Below are positions 42,668-45,611 of a stretch of 45,611 nucleotides of DNA, piece by piece. The number at the start of each line of letters is the position of its first letter. The stretch's first letter is position 1. The notes beneath the pieces are model-generated. The model searched no databases, was not told where the DNA came from, and was given only the letters and a program-made list of their open reading frames with translations. The position numbers were made by a program, and so were the translations under genes. The DNA is from an uncultured Parabacteroides sp. (GTDB lineage: Bacteria; Bacteroidota; Bacteroidia; Bacteroidales; Tannerellaceae). The stretch is from positions 1-45,611 of the forward strand of contig URZO01000023.1 in NCBI GenBank assembly GCA_900552465.1, written 5' to 3'.

Positions 42668-43786
42668 ATGAAGCACCAGATCATCCTGCTTGGGAAAGAC
42701 ATCACTTCTGTCTACCACGGCATTAAAGAATTCGGGCCGGACCACATCCACCTGCTCTATACAGATGCAACAGATCATATCGAAACGCCGATGTATCCTT
42801 TGCTGCCATCCTCCATCCGATGCAACCGCTACAAGGCGGAGCCTTACAACGGAAACAACGTGATCGACGTATGCCGCCGCATCCATCAGGAGCATCAGGG
42901 GGAATTTACATACAACCTGTCCGAAGGAACAAAGGTCATGGCTTTTGCCGCTTTCGTTGTTGCCAAAGAGTCGGGCGCCGATGCTTTCTACCTGACGCAG
43001 CACGGAGAGGTTGTCCACCTGAGCCGGTTCGAGAATCATCCGCTGCAAAGCTCGCTCAACAACGACGAAATCCTGAGCCTGAGCGGCAACATCCTTGCGG
43101 ACTACCATGATGCGAAAAAGTTAAGCGATGAAGATGTGAAAGCCTCGAAGCGCATCAAGCAGTTCATCGAACAATATCCGCAGGAACATGCCCGCATACA
43201 GAAGTTCTTCAGTATCTTCTGCAAACGGCAACTGGACCGCCTGCCGTCTTCTAAAATATTTGCCAATAACCTGAGGTTCAAGCAGAGGAACGGCTCCATT
43301 CTGATTACGTTAAGGGAATACGTCTTATTGCGTCTTCATCAAAGCAATGCGACCCGACTCTATTTCGAAGGCCGCTGGTGGGAAACGCTTGTGGCAAACC
43401 AGGTTCGCAACTGGAGCCTGCAACGGGAAAACTCGCCGGAAGTCTGGCAAAGCGTGATCTTCCAGACAAACGGACAGGACGCACACGCGAAGAACGAAAT
43501 CGATGTATTGCTGAACAACCAGCAGAAACTGATCTTTATCGAATGCAAGTCGGGCAATGTCACACAGAACGATATTTACAAGATAGACGCCGTCCGGGAA
43601 ACCTACGGGGGCGACATCTCGCAGGCCGTACTTGCCAGCTACTATCCGGTGGAAGATAGTTTGCAGGAAAAATGCAAAGACCTCCAGATACATCTCTTTG
43701 CCCCGACGTTCCTGACCGAACGAAACACCTATTTAAACAAAATGCCAGCCTGGTTGGACAAGCTGGCAGATGATCTTCAATTATAA
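42668..43786 (+). CDS. Card1/Can2-type CARF-domain PD-(D/E)XK nuclease (DUF1887)
   Basis: A 372-residue protein. The N-terminal CARF domain (about 1-150) opens with MKHQIILLGKDITSVY and contains the ligand-pocket block LSEGTKVMAFAAF, like the TGGTK-M motif of Card1 proteins. A linker with a small helical domain precedes the C-terminal nuclease (about 240-372): GRWWETLV, D279 in NEIDVLL and the E292-C-K294 pair. Known Card1/Can2 enzymes are switched on by cyclic tetra-adenylate from type III CRISPR complexes and cut DNA or RNA. No cas gene or array is in this window. The ATG at 42668 is preferred; a longer frame from 42611 includes the promoter box. Confidence 0.88.
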   Translation: MKHQIILLGKDITSVYHGIKEFGPDHIHLLYTDATDHIETPMYPLLPSSIRCNRYKAEPYNGNNVIDVCRRIHQEHQGEFTYNLSEGTKVMAFAAFVVAKESGADAFYLTQHGEVVHLSRFENHPLQSSLNNDEILSLSGNILADYHDAKKLSDEDVKASKRIKQFIEQYPQEHARIQKFFSIFCKRQLDRLPSSKIFANNLRFKQRNGSILITLREYVLLRLHQSNATRLYFEGRWWETLVANQVRNWSLQRENSPEVWQSVIFQTNGQDAHAKNEIDVLLNNQQKLIFIECKSGNVTQNDIYKIDAVRETYGGDISQAVLASYYPVEDSLQEKCKDLQIHLFAPTFLTERNTYLNKMPAWLDKLADDLQL

Positions 43787-43799
43787 AAGGCGGAAGGTC

Positions 43800-45209
43800 T
43801 TATTTTTCAGTATCGAAGATAAGGCCTTCTGTATTCTTCCTTTCGAAAGACAGAGGCAGCTTGATGCGCTCTCCGCTTTCCGAGCGGACAGACTGGCTCT
43901 TCAGTCCGGTGATACGCGAGATCGCTTCGCTCAACAGCAGCTCGTCCGTATCGCCCAAAGGCAATAGCTCATTACCGAGAACCAACTCCTCAACCGGCAC
44001 ATCCGGGGCAAAACCGTTTGCATAGTCGGCATTATGGTCGGCGTTATAAATGCGCAACGTGATCGGATGCAGCAGCCATCCATAATCTTCTTTGCTACCG
44101 AAGGTATTAGAGCCGACGCGCTTTCCAATCGTTTTCTCACCGATAAGCGTGATATTGTTACGCCCCATATAAGGAATCAGGCAATTGACCACGGCTTCCG
44201 AAGCAGAGGCCGTTACACTTCCGGTCAAGACATAAAGACGTTCCAAACCGAGGTTTGCATTACCTAACTCGGAGTTCTTTTTCATCAATAAGCTTTCATT
44301 CTTCGAAGTTTGTTTACCGTTATGTTCCATGATGCAGAAAGTCTTTCCCAAAGCATCGGCCGGAGCCAGAAGAGACGTCATCAGCTGGGCACAGGAAACC
44401 AAACCGCCTTGGTTATAACGCAAGTCCAATACAAACTCACTGACATTCTCGGCTTTAAAGCGGGCAAAGATCTGTTTCATCTGATCGTTATACACATCGT
44501 TTTCATCATCCGGTCCGGAAGTAAAGCTCTTATACGCCAGATAACCGACTCTCTTTCCGTTCAGCGTATAGACTGAATCTTTCAGGAAAGGCGTGTCTTC
44601 CACGGCACGGGAAGCGGCTATCGAGATCATGTCTCTCGGATGAACAGCCACTCCGTCCTTTACCCGTTCTACATCGGCCAAAAGGAAGGTCGTTGCTCCA
44701 CCACTCAGAAACGCAGAGGTGTTTGTCACATTCGGATTCTCGCTACCGACAGCAATGATCCAGTCACCACGCTTCAAACCCGCCTCGGCTGCCGGCGAAC
44801 CGGGCAATACATAGAGAACCCAGGCATAGTAATGATCGCCATTTTTAAAGGATGCGAACTCGAAACCGTAAGAATCGGATGCCGTAACGGACTTCGTTTC
44901 TTCCTTCTTTTTCTCTATCCGGGAAAAAGTCAGCCAACCGTCCTTATAGTTCACGCCATCCTGATCAGACAACAATGATTCGAAGAACTTATCGGGAGAT
45001 TGGGAGAAGTTCAGACTTCCTTTGTCCGGTATATCTTCGTACCACAAATAGTGATCCGTCATGATCTTATAGATCCAGTCATTCGTTCCCTCTTCGGAGA
45101 GATCGGGAACGTCATCGTCTGTCTTGCAAGACGGGACCAGTAAAAGGAATGCCAGCAATCCCAGGAGGACGGCAAACGTCTTTTTCTCTAAAGCAAACTT
45201 CTGTTTCAT
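43800..45209 (-). CDS. S41-family (C-terminal processing) protease lipoprotein
   Basis: A 469-residue lipoprotein (lipobox LLVPSC, mature Cys about residue 28). A short S41 N-terminal helical segment is followed by a PDZ domain (YVLPGSPAAEAGLKRGDWIIAV) and the S41 core, with strand VLDLRYNQGG, the nucleophile in the SASE motif of GSVTASASEAV, and the general-base Lys in GEKTIGKRVG. Such Bacteroidetes enzymes sit in the periplasm or outer membrane and cut exported proteins. No TAnnTTTG box was found between it and the terminator at 45237-45270. It converges with the CARF nuclease gene, 13 bp apart. Confidence 0.92.
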   Translation of the reverse strand: MKQKFALEKKTFAVLLGLLAFLLLVPSCKTDDDVPDLSEEGTNDWIYKIMTDHYLWYEDIPDKGSLNFSQSPDKFFESLLSDQDGVNYKDGWLTFSRIEKKKEETKSVTASDSYGFEFASFKNGDHYYAWVLYVLPGSPAAEAGLKRGDWIIAVGSENPNVTNTSAFLSGGATTFLLADVERVKDGVAVHPRDMISIAASRAVEDTPFLKDSVYTLNGKRVGYLAYKSFTSGPDDENDVYNDQMKQIFARFKAENVSEFVLDLRYNQGGLVSCAQLMTSLLAPADALGKTFCIMEHNGKQTSKNESLLMKKNSELGNANLGLERLYVLTGSVTASASEAVVNCLIPYMGRNNITLIGEKTIGKRVGSNTFGSKEDYGWLLHPITLRIYNADHNADYANGFAPDVPVEELVLGNELLPLGDTDELLLSEAISRITGLKSQSVRSESGERIKLPLSFERKNTEGLIFDTEK

Positions 45210-45236
45210 TGTATTTCTGCCATTAATTAAAAAAAT

Positions 45237-45270
45237 AACCGCGCAACTTCCTAACGGAAACTGCGCGGTT
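45237..45270 (-). terminator. Rho-independent terminator after methylmalonyl-CoA mutase
   Basis: AACCGCGCA (minus strand 45270-45262) pairs perfectly with TGCGCGGTT (45245-45237), a nine-pair GC-rich stem with a 16-nt loop, followed by ATTTTTTT. It is 25 bp beyond the mutase stop. Confidence 0.85.
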
Positions 45271-45294
45271 TTTATTGAAAAAACTTACGTTTTT

Positions 45295-45611
45295 TTATTC
45301 GCCTAACAGTATCTCCAGGATCTGAACAGCAGCTTTCGCTACAGAAGTACCCGGACCGAAGATAGCAGCAACGCCTGCTTTGTACAGGAAGTCATAATCC
45401 TGTGCAGGAATAACACCGCCGGCAATCACGATAATATCGGGACGGCCTAACTTCTTCAGTTCTTCGATAACCTGCGGAACCAAAGTCTTGTGTCCGGCAG
45501 CCAAAGAAGAAACACCCATTACGTGAACGTCGTTCTCTACAGCCTGGCGGGCAGCTTCGGCCGGAGTCTGGAACAACGGTCCCATGTCTACGTCGAAACC
45601 ACAGTCTGCAT
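45295..45611 (-). CDS. scpA: Methylmalonyl-CoA mutase large subunit, C-terminal B12-binding part
   Basis: Only the last 105 codons are in the window; the gene continues beyond the right edge. The segment ADCGFDVDMGPLFQTP, followed by HVMGVSSLAAGHK, DIIVIAGGVIPAQDY and GVAAIFGPGTSVAKAA, is the C-terminal cobalamin-binding Rossmann domain of the adenosylcobalamin-dependent mutase, which interconverts succinyl-CoA and methylmalonyl-CoA in propionate metabolism. The B12-ligating DxHxxG histidine lies just outside the window. A full enzyme is therefore likely but not shown. A terminator follows at 45237-45270. Confidence 0.93.
   Translation of the reverse strand, partial: ADCGFDVDMGPLFQTPAEAARQAVENDVHVMGVSSLAAGHKTLVPQVIEELKKLGRPDIIVIAGGVIPAQDYDFLYKAGVAAIFGPGTSVAKAAVQILEILLGE

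Noticed and set aside
42569..43108. Long upstream extension of the glycosyltransferase frame to an ATG at 43108
   Set aside because: It is antisense to the CARF nuclease gene, whose protein motifs are unmistakable. Promoter boxes lie between, and glycosyltransferase similarity begins at MINCFIPF.
43793..43829. Hairpin (GAAGGTCTTAT against ATAAGGCCTTC) between the CARF nuclease and S41 protease genes as a bidirectional terminator
   Set aside because: It overlaps the end of the protease coding sequence and lacks a proper T-run on either side; too weak to call.

Overview
This window most likely comes from a gut Bacteroidales chromosome, probably Parabacteroides or another Tannerellaceae; the genus is inferred. 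It carries a SusB/SusC/SusD/SusE-type glycan locus with a SusR-like regulator, several lipoproteins with Bacteroidetes-style lipoboxes, and many promoters matching the Bacteroidetes pattern TTTG-N19-21-TAnnTTTG. It also has a MurQ/MurK/transporter cluster resembling the Tannerella forsythia one. No tRNA, rRNA, CRISPR array, prophage or transposase gene was seen.

Layout. 1-1306: an apparent DNA switch. Two 25-bp inverted repeats (57-81 and 297-321) flank a segment carrying one well-formed promoter, next to a tyrosine recombinase gene whose 3' end runs into the segment; a gene starting at position 36 and leaving the left edge is the probable target. 1527-5675: four-gene operon (aminopeptidase P, gamma-carbonic-anhydrase-like protein, serine hydrolase, HAD phosphatase). 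5669-6538: DUF2089 regulator plus Yip1-type membrane protein. 6773-8167: exported C1 aminopeptidase. 8179-8323: palindromic repeat element. 8361-13862: secreted GH92 and GH2 glycosidases. 13922-16681: gltX-waaA. 16794-16982: second palindromic element. 17008-19038: 7TM-HD phosphohydrolase. 19098-19675: type II toxin-antitoxin-like pair. 19655-23228: outer-membrane barrel, priA and low-molecular-weight tyrosine phosphatase. 23318-24877: AAA-ATPase/PD-(D/E)XK protein. 25152-25327: cobalamin riboswitch with no recognisable B12 gene after it.

25472-35795 is a compact sus-like starch locus. A SusR-like membrane regulator diverges from susB-susC-susD-susE/F. The GH97 protein has exactly the SusB length and its catalytic glutamates fall at SusB positions 439, 508 and 532, but no GH13 amylase is present. 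35790-40821 is an apparent MurNAc/muropeptide salvage operon: HIT-like DUF4922 protein, MFS permease, BadF-type sugar kinase, lipoprotein beta-propeller and MurQ etherase. 41102-42568 is a two-part family 2 glycosyltransferase, and diverging from it is a stand-alone Card1/Can2-type CARF nuclease (42668-43786). The window ends with an S41 lipoprotein protease and the C-terminus of a B12-dependent methylmalonyl-CoA mutase.

The items most worth following up are the invertible promoter whose flip would also rewrite the recombinase C-terminus, the orphan cobalamin riboswitch with its own downstream hairpin, the CARF nuclease without CRISPR genes nearby, and the DUF4922-containing amino-sugar salvage operon.
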